From: Phycisphaerales bacterium
GTDB taxonomy: Bacteria > Planctomycetota > Phycisphaerae > Phycisphaerales > UBA1924
Assembly: GCA_029260515.1 (NCBI GenBank)
Contig: JAJDDC010000040.1
Span: 124,001-188,000, forward strand
DNA length: 64,000 nucleotides
Reading direction: 5' to 3'
Shown: piece by piece, positions 47,044 to 55,446 of the stretch
Layout of the letters: each line of letters opens with the position of its first letter
Position numbering within the stretch: position 1 is the stretch's first letter
Program-made: the position numbers and the translations under genes
The notes under the pieces: generated by a model
The model's database searches: none
What the model was told of the DNA's origin: nothing
What the model saw: the letters and a program-made list of their open reading frames with translations, nothing else

Positions 47044-48801
47044 ATGAGCCCCGCCGCCCCCATCGACGCCCAGAATCAGGCGCCGACCCGTGGCCTGACC
47101 AAACGCTGGCGACCGCGATCGGGCGAGCCGACGACGGGCGCCCTCGTCGAACGCGTGCTCGCGGCCCGGGGCCTCGCGGGGGCCGACGCCGATTCGTTCC
47201 TCAACCCCGCGCTCTCGGGCCTGCACGACCCCTCGCGCATGCCGGGCGTGGACAAGGCCGCCTCGCGCCTGCTCGCCGCACTCGACGCACGCGAGCCCAT
47301 CGTCATCTACGGCGACTACGACGTGGACGGCATCACCGCGACCGCCATCCTCTACCACGTACTCGGCGCCATCGCCCCCGGCGCCAATGTCTCGACGTAC
47401 GTCCCTCATCGCCTCGAGGAAGGCTACGGCCTCAACACCGCGGCGATCTCCGCCCTGGCCGACGACGGCGCCCGCGTCATTGTCTCGGTCGATTGCGGCG
47501 TCACCGCCGTCGGGCCCGCCGCCGTCGCCCGCGACCGGGGCGTGGACCTCATCATCACCGACCACCACAACCCGCCCGCGCCGGGCGAGCCCTGGCCCGA
47601 CGCCTACGCGATGGTCCACCCGAGGGCGCCGGGCTCCGTGTACCCGTTCGCCGACCTGTGCGGCGCCGGCGTCGCGTACAAGCTCGCCTGGCGCCTCGCG
47701 ACGATGCACTGCGGCGCCGCCCGTGTGAGCCCCGAACTCCGCGCCCTGCTCATGGAGCTGCTCGCCCCGTGCGCACTGGGCGTGATCGCCGACGTCGTAC
47801 CGCTGCTGGGCGAAAACCGCGCGATCGCCCGCTTCGGCCTCTCGATGATCAAACGCTCCAAGCTCACCGGGCTGGCCGCGCTCGTCGAGGCCTCGGGCCT
47901 CGACGGAGAGCGCATCGACGCCGAGAAGGTCGGGTTCCGCCTAGCCCCCCGCCTCAACGCGTGCGGCAGGATGGGCCACGCCCGCGACGCCGTCGAACTA
48001 TTCACGACCGCCGACGCGCGTCGCGCCCGCGAGATCGCCGAAGACCTCACACGCCTCAACGATTCCCGCCGGCGCGTCGAACGCACGATCTTCGAGCAGG
48101 CCCGCGACTTGGCCGAGGCCCGGGGTATGACAGGCGACGACCGCCGCGCCATCGTCCTGTCCCACCCCGACTGGCACCCGGGCGTCATCGGCATCGTCTG
48201 CTCACGCCTCGTCGAGCGCTACGCCCGCCCCGCGATCCTCCTCCAGGACGCGGGCGACACGCTCACCGGCTCGGGCCGCTCGATCGACGCGTTCAACCTC
48301 CACGCCGCCCTCGAGTCGTGCGCATCGCGACTCACCTCCTTCGGCGGGCACGACATGGCCGCCGGCCTCCGCCTCGAGCGGTCCCAGCTCGACCCATTCG
48401 TCGAGGAATTCCTCGCCTGCGCCGGCGCGGCCCTCGCCCCCGACGACCTCGTCCACACCATCGACTACGACGCCGTCGCGACCCTCGACGAGCTCACGCC
48501 CGCGGGCGTCCGCTCGCTCGACGCCCTCGGCCCATTCGGCAGGTCCAACCCGGGCGTCCGCCTCCGCCTGAATGCCCTCCGCGTCGCGGGGCGCCCAACG
48601 CCGTTCGGCAAACTCGGCGCCCACGTCTCGCTGATGCTCGAGGACCGCGCCTCGGGCGTAGCCGCCCGCTGCGTCGCCTGGGGCTGGGCCGACCGCATCG
48701 ATCAGATCCCCCCGGGCGGGGTCGTGGACACCATCGTCCGCCCAGAGATCTCCTCGTACTCGGGTCGTGTTGAGCCAGTGATCGACGACTTGCTCGTCTG
48801 A
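47044..48801 (+). CDS. recJ: Single-stranded-DNA-specific exonuclease RecJ
   Basis: A 585-residue RecJ. DHH-superfamily motifs are in place: YGDYDVDGITATAIL (91-96), VDCGVT (150-152), TDHHNPP (173-175), then VGFRLAPRLNACGRMGHA and the DHHA1 region with SGRSIDAFNLHAALESC and FGGHDMAAGL. The C-terminal OB-like domain is complete. It degrades single-stranded DNA 5' to 3' in recombination and mismatch repair. The gene ends at a strong hairpin shared with the convergent TPR lipoprotein gene. Confidence 0.95.
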   Translation: MSPAAPIDAQNQAPTRGLTKRWRPRSGEPTTGALVERVLAARGLAGADADSFLNPALSGLHDPSRMPGVDKAASRLLAALDAREPIVIYGDYDVDGITATAILYHVLGAIAPGANVSTYVPHRLEEGYGLNTAAISALADDGARVIVSVDCGVTAVGPAAVARDRGVDLIITDHHNPPAPGEPWPDAYAMVHPRAPGSVYPFADLCGAGVAYKLAWRLATMHCGAARVSPELRALLMELLAPCALGVIADVVPLLGENRAIARFGLSMIKRSKLTGLAALVEASGLDGERIDAEKVGFRLAPRLNACGRMGHARDAVELFTTADARRAREIAEDLTRLNDSRRRVERTIFEQARDLAEARGMTGDDRRAIVLSHPDWHPGVIGIVCSRLVERYARPAILLQDAGDTLTGSGRSIDAFNLHAALESCASRLTSFGGHDMAAGLRLERSQLDPFVEEFLACAGAALAPDDLVHTIDYDAVATLDELTPAGVRSLDALGPFGRSNPGVRLRLNALRVAGRPTPFGKLGAHVSLMLEDRASGVAARCVAWGWADRIDQIPPGGVVDTIVRPEISSYSGRVEPVIDDLLV

Positions 48802-48818
48802 GGCAGTATCAAATCGAA

Positions 48819-48846
48819 CCAGGCCGCGCCTATCGGCGCGGCCTGG
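48819..48846. terminator. Bidirectional hairpin between recJ and the TPR lipoprotein gene
   Basis: CCAGGCCGCGCC-TATC-GGCGCGGCCTGG is a perfect 12-base stem with a four-base loop in the 88-base gap between two convergent genes. U-runs are lacking on both sides, but position and stability argue for transcription termination. Confidence 0.8.
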
Positions 48847-48889
48847 ACCGTCTCCCATCAGTCATGGAACCGGGGGCTTCCCTGAGGTC

Positions 48890-50155
48890 TTACTCGGTGT
48901 CCGTCGGCTGCACAGCGAACGCGCCCGCGGCGCCGGCGCGCTCGTCGGCCTGCAGAAGCATCCGCTGGAACACCGCCCGCGTCGGCGCGAGCTGGGTCGC
49001 GCTCGCAAGGCTCTGCCGGGCCTCGGCGTACCGACCCATCTCCATCAGCACCATGCCCTCGAACGCCAGCAGGTTCGCCTCGCGGGGTGAGACCGCCAGC
49101 GCATCGCGGACGCTCTCGAGCGCCGCCTCGTTGTCGCCCTGGCGACGGAACCACATCGCCGTCAACGCGTAGCCCTCGTGCCTGGCCTGGTCGAGCGCCA
49201 CGACGCGCGAGGCGGCCTGACGCAGTGTCCGGTCATCCGAAAGCGTGAACGACACGTTGCCCAGGCCGATCCAGGCGTCGACGTCGCCCTGCCCGCCCGT
49301 GCCCCGCGTCAGCGAGTGGTACACCTGGCGTGCCTCGACCGGGCGGTCGAGGGCCAGCAGGCAGCGGGCCCGCATGTGCTCGAGGTCACGCCGGGGCTCG
49401 TCGCCCTCGTCCTCGAGCAGCATCGCCAGGTTCATCTCCGCCTCGCGGAAGTTCCCGGTGTCGATCTGTGCGCGCACCAGATCCTCGACGATCTGCAGGT
49501 TGTCGGGCGCGAGCAGGCGGGCCTCCTCGAACAGCTCGACCGCCAGCTCCTTCTCGTGCTGCATCATCGCGACGTGCCCGAGCGTCTGGCGTACCGAGGA
49601 GTTGTGCTCGAAGCCGGGTCCCGACTCGAGGTACTCGCGGGCCTCTTCCAGGCGGTTCATGTCGATGAGCATCTCGGCGGCCGCGACCGCGTGCGCCGGG
49701 TTGTAGTCGTCAAGCTCGGACGCCTTGGAGAAGTGCTCGTAGGCGACCTCGGGCTGGTCGAGACGCTCGTAGATCACGCCCAGGAAGTACTGCGCGTCCG
49801 TGTTCTGCGGGTCCAGCGCCTCGGCGGTGTGCAGGCTCTCGAGCGCGCCGCCAAGATCGCCCTGCTCGATCTGGATCCGACCCTTGAGCACGTGGCTCTT
49901 GGGCACCTGATCGTTCAGGCTCAGCGACACGTCAACCTTCTTGAGGGCCTTGTCCAGGTCGCCGGCCAGGAAGGCCTGGCGTCCCATGTCCCACTCGGTG
50001 CCCGCCTTCAGGATCGCCATCTTCTGCTGGGCCGCGCTCGAGTGCTCGGAGGTGTAACGCCCGTTGCCGGCGCACCCCCCGGCGAGGGCGGCGAGCAGGG
50101 CGAGGGCGCCGATGCCGCGGGTCAGGACCTGGGTCGCGTTGCGATGGCGAAGCAT
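48890..50155 (-). CDS. TPR-repeat lipoprotein of the secretin cluster
   Basis: A 421-residue protein with AAGGAGA upstream. It has a lipoprotein signal peptide (LALLAALAGGC, lipobox AGGC). The rest is about ten tetratricopeptide repeats, e.g. GRQAFLAGDLDKALKKVDVSLSLN, GDLGGALESLHTAEALDPQNTDAQYFLG and GRYAEARQSLASATQLAPTR. It is directly downstream of the secretin gene (66 bases) and the last gene of the cluster. TPR lipoproteins such as PilF/PilW act as pilotins that insert and assemble secretins in the outer membrane. That role fits the position but is inferred; the ten repeats are more than a typical pilotin has. Confidence 0.83.
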   Translation of the reverse strand: MLRHRNATQVLTRGIGALALLAALAGGCAGNGRYTSEHSSAAQQKMAILKAGTEWDMGRQAFLAGDLDKALKKVDVSLSLNDQVPKSHVLKGRIQIEQGDLGGALESLHTAEALDPQNTDAQYFLGVIYERLDQPEVAYEHFSKASELDDYNPAHAVAAAEMLIDMNRLEEAREYLESGPGFEHNSSVRQTLGHVAMMQHEKELAVELFEEARLLAPDNLQIVEDLVRAQIDTGNFREAEMNLAMLLEDEGDEPRRDLEHMRARCLLALDRPVEARQVYHSLTRGTGGQGDVDAWIGLGNVSFTLSDDRTLRQAASRVVALDQARHEGYALTAMWFRRQGDNEAALESVRDALAVSPREANLLAFEGMVLMEMGRYAEARQSLASATQLAPTRAVFQRMLLQADERAGAAGAFAVQPTDTE

Positions 50156-50221
50156 CCGTGTCTCCTTGATGACGCACTGGGGCGAGCACGCCCCGGGTCT
50201 CTGTATTCGGCTCGGCCCGGC

Positions 50222-53176
50222 TCAGTCGTTGATCTCGTCCTCGGTCGGGACGTCGGCGAACTGCTCGGACTCGATGGGGTAGCCACGCTCCAGGACCTCG
50301 AAGTCACCCTCGACCAGCGGGATACGGAGCATCCGCCCGTCGGGGATCGGGATCCAGAGGACCTCGGAGCCCGCGGGCGCGAGGATCGGGCCGAGGATCG
50401 GGCCGGTCGCGTTGGACTGGCCCCACTGGGCCGCCGCGCCCTGCTGGTTGTCGAAGCTCAGGCCGTCGATCGGCTTGGCGCCGAACATGTCGAGCTGGGC
50501 CTGGTTGCTGGCGTTCCACAGCCCGAGCTGAGTCTCGAGTGTGGCCTGCTGGGCCTGGACGTTGCCCTGGTTTCCCGTCTCGAAGACCGAGCGGGGGAAG
50601 AACGGGCTGAAGAAGGGGCCGACCGACTCGGGGTAGCTGTGCAGCGCCGGGCTCGCCTCGGCGGCGGGGCCGAAGCCCTCGCCCGCGTCGGGCGCGTCGG
50701 CCGGACGCCCGAACGCCTCGAGCTGATTCTCGAAGAACGAATCGATGGTCTCGTCCTCCGCGTTCCACGCGTTGGCCTCGTGCGAGTTCCCGCTCTCGTA
50801 GGGCTGGCCGAACTCGTCGGTGAGCTGGATCGGCGCCTCGGGCGACTCGTTCCAGTTGTCCTGGAAGCCGGCCGCGTCCCCGAAACCGACCTCGTCCTCT
50901 GCGTTGACCTCGGGGTCAATCATGGGGCTGACGTCCACGTACTCGATCCAGGGGTTGTTGTTGTCGCCCGCGTTGGCGGCCCCATCGTCGAACATCTGGT
51001 CCGTCGGCTCGGTGATCCCGCCTTGCTCGTCCTCGAACTCGGCGATTGGGTCGGAGTCGAACGACTCTTCGAACTCCTCAAACTCGGGAGTCACGTCGCC
51101 CTGGGCCACTGGGATGATGCTCGCGTTCTGGGTATCGCCGGTCTGCTCGCCGCCGATCTTGCCCGAGACGTCGAACCCGGCGTCCGCGGACTCCGAGTCG
51201 CTGATCGTCTCGGCGTCGTTCGGGGTCGCGTCGACCTCCTTGTGCACCGCCGGGTTGCCCATCGAATCGGACTGGGCGCCCGGCGCGATCCGGAAATCGG
51301 TTCCCCAGATGCCGTCGAGCAGGCTCTTGGAGGGGACGACGACGTCCTCGCCGCTGATCTGCGCCTTCATCGCGCGGGCCCGGGCGTTCTGCGGATGCAG
51401 GCGCAGGGCGCGGTTGATCAGGTGCAGGGCACGCTCGGTGTCGCCCTCGTTGGCCAGCTCGCGGGCCCGGATCAGCAGCTGCGCCGAGCGACGCTCGCGG
51501 CTCCAGGGCAGCAGCCCGCGACGGGCGCTGTCCTGCTGGTAGGTCATGTAATCGTTCGCCCGGTCGCCCGCCAGCGCAGCGTCGGTGTCGTTGACGATCG
51601 ACGGGGTGATCATGAAGATGATCTCGGAGCGGCGGGTGTTGTCCTCGTGCCCGCGGAAGGCGGCCCCGATGACGGGGATATCGCCGAAGAAGGGCACCTG
51701 GCGACGCGTCGCCGTGGTCGTCTCGGTGAACAGGCCGCCGAGGACCACGGTCTGCGAATCGCGGACCATGACGTTGGTGACCATCTCGGTGGTCTCCTCG
51801 TCGGGGATCGTGACGGGAGAACCGTTGGAGCCGACCGTCTCGCGGAGCGTGAAGTTCGAGACCTGGGGCTTGAGCTCCAGCCGGATCATGCCGTTCTCGG
51901 CGACGAACGGACGCAGCGCCAGCTGCGTGCCCGTGTCGAGGAACTCGACCGTCTGGCTGGTCGAGGTCTCGGTCGTAGTCGTGTTGAGGTAGCCCACGCG
52001 GGTGCCGACGAGCACGCGTGCGGGCTGGCGGTTGAGTGTGAGGATCTTGGGGTTGGACACGACGGTCACGTCCGTGACCTCGTCGAGCAGGCGCAGGAAG
52101 ACCGCCACGTCCTCGTTGACGATGCCGGCCTTGAGGGTCGAGGACCCGCCGACGTTGCCGTAGTTCGAGTTGATGCCGGCGCCGTTGCCGTTGCTGGAGT
52201 TGGGGGCGTTCACCTCGCCGCCGCCGGCGATCTCGCTGATGCCCTCGACCAGGCCGTTGACGACCGACAGGGGGCCGCCCGAGCCGGCGAAGTCCGCGAA
52301 GTCGATGTTGTTGAGGATCGAGAAGTCCACGCCGAAGGCGTTGTCCTCGGTCAGGCTCGTCTGGAGGATCGTCGCCTCGACAAGCACCTGCACCGGCTTG
52401 GTGTCCAGCTCATCGATCAGCTCGATGATGGCCTCGACGTTCTCCTCAAAGTCGAAGATCACCAGGCGGGCGCCCGCGGCGTACGAGTCGGCCCCCACGG
52501 GCGAGCTGTCGTTGATTCCGAAGTCCGTTGTGGGGACGCTGGTCTTGATGGTCCCGCCGTCGGCGCTGAGCAGCTGGCTCACAAACTCCGCAGCGTCGAT
52601 CGCGTTGAGATAATCGAGCGTGATGACCTTGGTCACACGCTTGCGGAGGGACTGCTCGAGCGTATCGATCTCCTCGGAGGTGTAGACGTAGATGAAGTTG
52701 CCCTGCTCGATGTAGCCGTAGCCGTTCACGTGCAGGATCGCGTCGAGCGCGTCGTAGAAGGTCACGCCGTACAGGTCGGCCGTGATCGTCGCGGCGACGT
52801 TCTTGCTGGCGATGATGTTGCGCTGCGAGTGGATCGAGAGCAGCTGGAGCACACGCCCCAGGTCCTCGTCGTTCACGTGCAGGTCAACCAGGTCGTACTT
52901 GTCAACGCTGACGTCGGGCCCAACCCCGACGTCGTCGCCGAACATGGCGTCCTCGTCGAACGCGTTGGCCGCGATCGGGTCCCGCGAGGGTTCCGTGCTC
53001 GTCGGCGGCGCCGACGGGGTCTGGGCGAACGGGTCGCTCCCCAGATCCGTCAACGAGGAAGACTGGGCCAGCCCGACGGGCGTCCCGGCCAGAACAACAA
53101 GGGCGGCGGCCATGGCCATCGCACGACGGGTGGTGCCGGTACCGAGAAGTCCGGGAACGTTCTGACGCTGACTCAT
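50222..53176 (-). CDS. Secretin (GspD/PilQ-like) with long acidic C-terminal extension
   Basis: A 984-residue protein with GAGG before ATG 53176 and signal peptide ending TPVGLAQ. Residues about 80-300 hold secretin N-domains (LVDLHVNDEDLGRVLQLLSIHSQRNII, YDALDAILHVNGYGY, LDYLNAIDAAEFVSQLL). The secretin barrel follows to about 555, with PVQVLVEATILQ, VVSNPKILTLNRQPARVLVG, and VVLGGLFTET...VPFFGDIPVIGAAFRG. A TPR-like pair (570-620) and 250 residues rich in Asp, Glu, Asn and Gly come next. Near residues 870-892 is a segment copied from the cluster's pseudopilin (TLETQL.LW), then a conserved-looking end. Secretins form the outer-membrane channel of type II secretion or type IV pili. The barrel box VPFFGDIPVIG is intact. 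Confidence 0.92.
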   Translation of the reverse strand: MSQRQNVPGLLGTGTTRRAMAMAAALVVLAGTPVGLAQSSSLTDLGSDPFAQTPSAPPTSTEPSRDPIAANAFDEDAMFGDDVGVGPDVSVDKYDLVDLHVNDEDLGRVLQLLSIHSQRNIIASKNVAATITADLYGVTFYDALDAILHVNGYGYIEQGNFIYVYTSEEIDTLEQSLRKRVTKVITLDYLNAIDAAEFVSQLLSADGGTIKTSVPTTDFGINDSSPVGADSYAAGARLVIFDFEENVEAIIELIDELDTKPVQVLVEATILQTSLTEDNAFGVDFSILNNIDFADFAGSGGPLSVVNGLVEGISEIAGGGEVNAPNSSNGNGAGINSNYGNVGGSSTLKAGIVNEDVAVFLRLLDEVTDVTVVSNPKILTLNRQPARVLVGTRVGYLNTTTTETSTSQTVEFLDTGTQLALRPFVAENGMIRLELKPQVSNFTLRETVGSNGSPVTIPDEETTEMVTNVMVRDSQTVVLGGLFTETTTATRRQVPFFGDIPVIGAAFRGHEDNTRRSEIIFMITPSIVNDTDAALAGDRANDYMTYQQDSARRGLLPWSRERRSAQLLIRARELANEGDTERALHLINRALRLHPQNARARAMKAQISGEDVVVPSKSLLDGIWGTDFRIAPGAQSDSMGNPAVHKEVDATPNDAETISDSESADAGFDVSGKIGGEQTGDTQNASIIPVAQGDVTPEFEEFEESFDSDPIAEFEDEQGGITEPTDQMFDDGAANAGDNNNPWIEYVDVSPMIDPEVNAEDEVGFGDAAGFQDNWNESPEAPIQLTDEFGQPYESGNSHEANAWNAEDETIDSFFENQLEAFGRPADAPDAGEGFGPAAEASPALHSYPESVGPFFSPFFPRSVFETGNQGNVQAQQATLETQLGLWNASNQAQLDMFGAKPIDGLSFDNQQGAAAQWGQSNATGPILGPILAPAGSEVLWIPIPDGRMLRIPLVEGDFEVLERGYPIESEQFADVPTEDEIND
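50501..50567 (-). repeat. Pilin-derived segment inside the secretin gene
   Basis: These 67 bases match 55246-55312 in the pseudopilin gene at 56 positions, in the same reading frame. The encoded peptides share NVQ.QQ.TLETQL.LW.A.NQ. See the paired feature at 55246. Confidence 0.85.
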
Positions 53177-53415
53177 TGGTTTGTCCTCGCTCACAAGTGA
53201 GTCTCGCTCGGACGGTTTGTGCGATCGGGCGCTCGCTCACGCCCGTGATCCGTTCAATCTCATGGCCCAACCGCGTCGGCGGGGCGCTCTGCGTTGACCT
53301 TTTCGACAGGTTCGCCTGCGGACTTTGGGTCCAGATCTGTCTCGGCCCGATCATTTCGACGTCCGATGGCGCCGCGGATCCTGCGCGATGCCCGCGCATA
53401 CCGCCCTATCCGTGT
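53177..53415. other. Gap between the small membrane protein gene and the secretin gene
   Basis: A 239-base stretch without a convincing gene. It provides the secretin leader and ribosome-binding site. No terminator-like hairpin was found, so read-through from the pseudopilin genes is possible, but a separate promoter cannot be excluded. Confidence 0.4.
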
Positions 53416-53712
53416 TCAGTTCTCGGACCGAGGCGGCGCCGCGGCCCGTGGAGCCCCGCCGACGACCTCCGCAGACGCCCCGCCGGACGAGCCGTGCCCG
53501 GCATCGGCCCCCGGCGCGGACTCCGGCGTGGTCTCCAACGAACTGTCGGGTCCGGTGTCGGGCGCAGCATCGGGCAGCGGGTACTCCCTGGGCACGGCGT
53601 ACGCGCTGCGGGGCAGATCGCTCACCAGCCGCAGCTTGCTCCAGATGAGCAGGCCGGCCAGCCCGCCGCAGACCAGGACGAGGACTGCCGTTTCAGTTCG
53701 GCGCTTGCGCAT
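53416..53712 (-). CDS. Small membrane protein of the secretion cluster, unknown function
   Basis: A 98-residue protein; ATG 53712 is preceded closely by GGAGGGG, while a start 25 codons upstream is less well supported. It has a basic start (MRKRRTE), one hydrophobic helix (AVLVLVCGGLAGLLIWSKL), then a Pro/Asp/Ser/Ala-rich extracytoplasmic tail. Size, topology and position between pseudopilins and secretin recall inner-membrane linker proteins such as GspC or PilP, but no PDZ or HR domain is present and I cannot assign it. Confidence 0.6.
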   Translation of the reverse strand: MRKRRTETAVLVLVCGGLAGLLIWSKLRLVSDLPRSAYAVPREYPLPDAAPDTGPDSSLETTPESAPGADAGHGSSGGASAEVVGGAPRAAAPPRSEN

Positions 53713-53826
53713 TCGTGCCCCTCCAGGCGGTCGCGTCCGCGGCGTCTCGCCGCGACGCGTCGGTTCTCGCCCCGGAGCATCGGTCATCGGGCGGGCGGAC
53801 TTGGCCCGCCCCGTGCCGAACCAGGC

Positions 53827-54384
53827 CTACTCGACCTGCTCGACCGTCACACGCCCGCTGAACGCGGCGATGTTGATCCGCCAGCGGGTGTCCGGCCCCA
53901 CGATCTCGACGAGGCCGCCCGCGCTAAGCGTGTCCGAGCCGGGTGTCGCCACCGGGCCGCCCATCTCGTCGAAAATCAGGTCCGCGTTGCCGTCGAACGA
54001 GGGGTTCTCGATCCTGGCGCCGCCGAACCGCGGATCATCCAGCGACACGATGTACCGCTGCATCGGCCCCGTCGGGTCGTACAGGGCGTCGCTCGCCGGG
54101 TCCAGGGTGGAGCCCGTCACCTCGACGAGCGTGTAGCTGTTCGTGTCCGCGTCGAACATGACAGCCCGCCCACGCTGGAACGCCAACGCGTCCGATTGTG
54201 CGAACGTGATGTCGGAGACGATGGTCCGCACCGCCGCCTGCACCCGCAGCACGTGCGTGTGCCCCATCGAGGGGATCATGATGGCGGCAGCGATGCCGAG
54301 GATCGTGATAAGCACGAGCACCTCGATCAGCGTGTACGCCCGCGTCGCGGCCCGTCGCTGGCCTCGGGCTTGGGTTTGACTCAC
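53827..54384 (-). CDS. Pseudopilin (GspH/FimT-like)
   Basis: A 185-residue protein with a prepilin leader MSQTQARGQRRAATRA, then YTLIEVLVLITILGIAAAIMIP, the conserved Glu at +5 and a hydrophobic helix. The residue before the cleavage site is alanine, where glycine is usual. The C-terminal domain (IVSDITFAQSDALAFQRGRAVMFD, ITFAQSDA box) is of the minor pseudopilin GspH/FimT type. It would cap or initiate the pseudopilus of a type II secretion-like machine. It lies 24 bases downstream of the neighbouring pseudopilin gene. Confidence 0.85.
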   Translation of the reverse strand: MSQTQARGQRRAATRAYTLIEVLVLITILGIAAAIMIPSMGHTHVLRVQAAVRTIVSDITFAQSDALAFQRGRAVMFDADTNSYTLVEVTGSTLDPASDALYDPTGPMQRYIVSLDDPRFGGARIENPSFDGNADLIFDEMGGPVATPGSDTLSAGGLVEIVGPDTRWRINIAAFSGRVTVEQVE

Positions 54385-54408
54385 CGGCGCTCTCCTCCCG
54401 ACGGGGGG

Positions 54409-54840
54409 TTACGGCCTGGGCAGCGGCTCGTTGTTGATGTCGAAGCTGCCCGCCCAGACCTCGCCGGTGGCATCGTTGAAGACCCACCCGTGCGTCTGCT
54501 GGTACGCGCCGTCCGGGGCGTTGGCAATAATGATCACACGTGAACTGGCCCCACCCACGTACGGGTTCATCGGCGCGGCCTTCAGGTACTCACCGTTGCC
54601 GGCGGTCAGCGCTCCCCACGTCCCGTCGCCCGCCGTCACCGCGGGCAGTTCGTTGTCGTGCCGCGCCATGTACACGTCGATCGCCCGACGCAACTTCTCG
54701 AGCTCGTACACCGTCGTCCCGACCGCCGCCTCGTCCCTCGCGCCAACGAACCGCGGCACCACGATCGCCGCAAGGATCCCGAGGATCACGACCACGATCA
54801 GGATCTCGACAAGCGTGAAGGCGCGGCGGGCGGAGGTCAT
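54409..54840 (-). CDS. Pseudopilin (GspG-like)
   Basis: A 143-residue protein with leader MTSARRA, then FTLVEILIVVVILGILAAIVVPRF, as in major pseudopilins of type II secretion; again alanine precedes the cleavage site. The C-terminal domain is short (YELEKLRRAIDVYMARHDNELP, LKAAPMNPYVGG, GWVFNDATGEVWAG), with the family's GW.Y/F...TG pattern. Its N-terminal helix DNA is nearly identical to that of the upstream pilin gene. Second gene of the cluster. Confidence 0.88.
   Translation of the reverse strand: MTSARRAFTLVEILIVVVILGILAAIVVPRFVGARDEAAVGTTVYELEKLRRAIDVYMARHDNELPAVTAGDGTWGALTAGNGEYLKAAPMNPYVGGASSRVIIIANAPDGAYQQTHGWVFNDATGEVWAGSFDINNEPLPRP
54773..54820 (-). repeat. Pilin N-terminal helix repeat, copy 1
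   Basis: This 48-base stretch, coding for the FTLVEILIVVVILGIL helix, is identical to 55364-55411 at 46 positions. Protein constraint alone would allow more synonymous change, so recent duplication or gene conversion between the two pilin genes is likely. Confidence 0.8.
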
Positions 54841-54978
54841 TGTGAGGCTCCCCGGACTGGATACCTGGTTCGGGTGTGTCCCGGCTCGGATGTCGGCTCC
54901 CCCGCGGGCGCCCTCGGAATGCGGACCGGCCCCCGCTGAGGGGCCGGCCGCGTTTTCGTATCAACAGTGTCCCGTGAC

Positions 54979-55446
54979 TCAGGCGCCGTCGCCGTCGGCG
55001 TCCCAGCCGTCGGCCCGGATCAGCCCGTTGGCCCGGTCGTAGACCCAGCCACGGGTGCCGTCGCCCGAGTCGGCCTCGGCATCGGCGGCGGGGGGATCGG
55101 CCATCGTGACCTGTGTCACGTCGGTCGCGTTGGCGGCCGGCGCGAACGGGTTACGAGGGGCGGACTTGATGTAGCCATCGCCGATCATGGTGGCGGCCGT
55201 CGAGACGTCGCCCCAACCGTCACCGACCAGGTCCGGATAGATACCCTGGTTGCGGGCGGCCCACAGCTCGAGCTGGGTCTCGAGGGTGGACTGCTGGGTC
55301 TGCACGTTCCCGCCGCGGGCCTCGTCGGCCGCGTTCGTGAACTGCGGGACCACGATGGCGGCCAGGATCCCGAGGATCACGACCACGATCAGGATTTCGA
55401 CGAGCGTGAAGCCGCTCGCCCTCGTCTTCGTCCGATTCACATGCAT
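54979..55446 (-). CDS. Major pseudopilin (GspG/PilA-like)
   Basis: A 155-residue protein with AAGGAGTGA before ATG 55446. Leader MHVNRTKTRASG has the usual glycine before FTLVEILIVVVILGILAAIVVPQF. The segment just after the membrane helix (NVQTQQSTLETQLELWAARN) recurs in the secretin encoded downstream. The globular end has IKSAPRNPFAPAA and an Asp-rich GW.YDRANGLIRADGWDADGDGA, a potential calcium site as in GspG. It is the first gene of the secretion cluster and probably the main pseudopilus subunit. Confidence 0.9.
   Translation of the reverse strand: MHVNRTKTRASGFTLVEILIVVVILGILAAIVVPQFTNAADEARGGNVQTQQSTLETQLELWAARNQGIYPDLVGDGWGDVSTAATMIGDGYIKSAPRNPFAPAANATDVTQVTMADPPAADAEADSGDGTRGWVYDRANGLIRADGWDADGDGA
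55246..55312 (-). repeat. Pseudopilin segment duplicated in the secretin gene
   Basis: Partner of 50501-50567 (56 of 67 bases identical, same strand and frame). It codes for the part of the pilin helix that follows the membrane segment. Confidence 0.85.
55364..55411 (-). repeat. Pilin N-terminal helix repeat, copy 2
   Basis: Partner of 54773-54820, with two differences in 48 bases. Confidence 0.8.

Noticed and set aside
49178-53200. A 1340-codon plus-strand open frame opposite the TPR lipoprotein and secretin genes
   Set aside because: Composition is dominated by Val, Leu, Asp, Arg and Gly without domains. It spans the gap between two real genes on the other strand, as an antisense shadow would.
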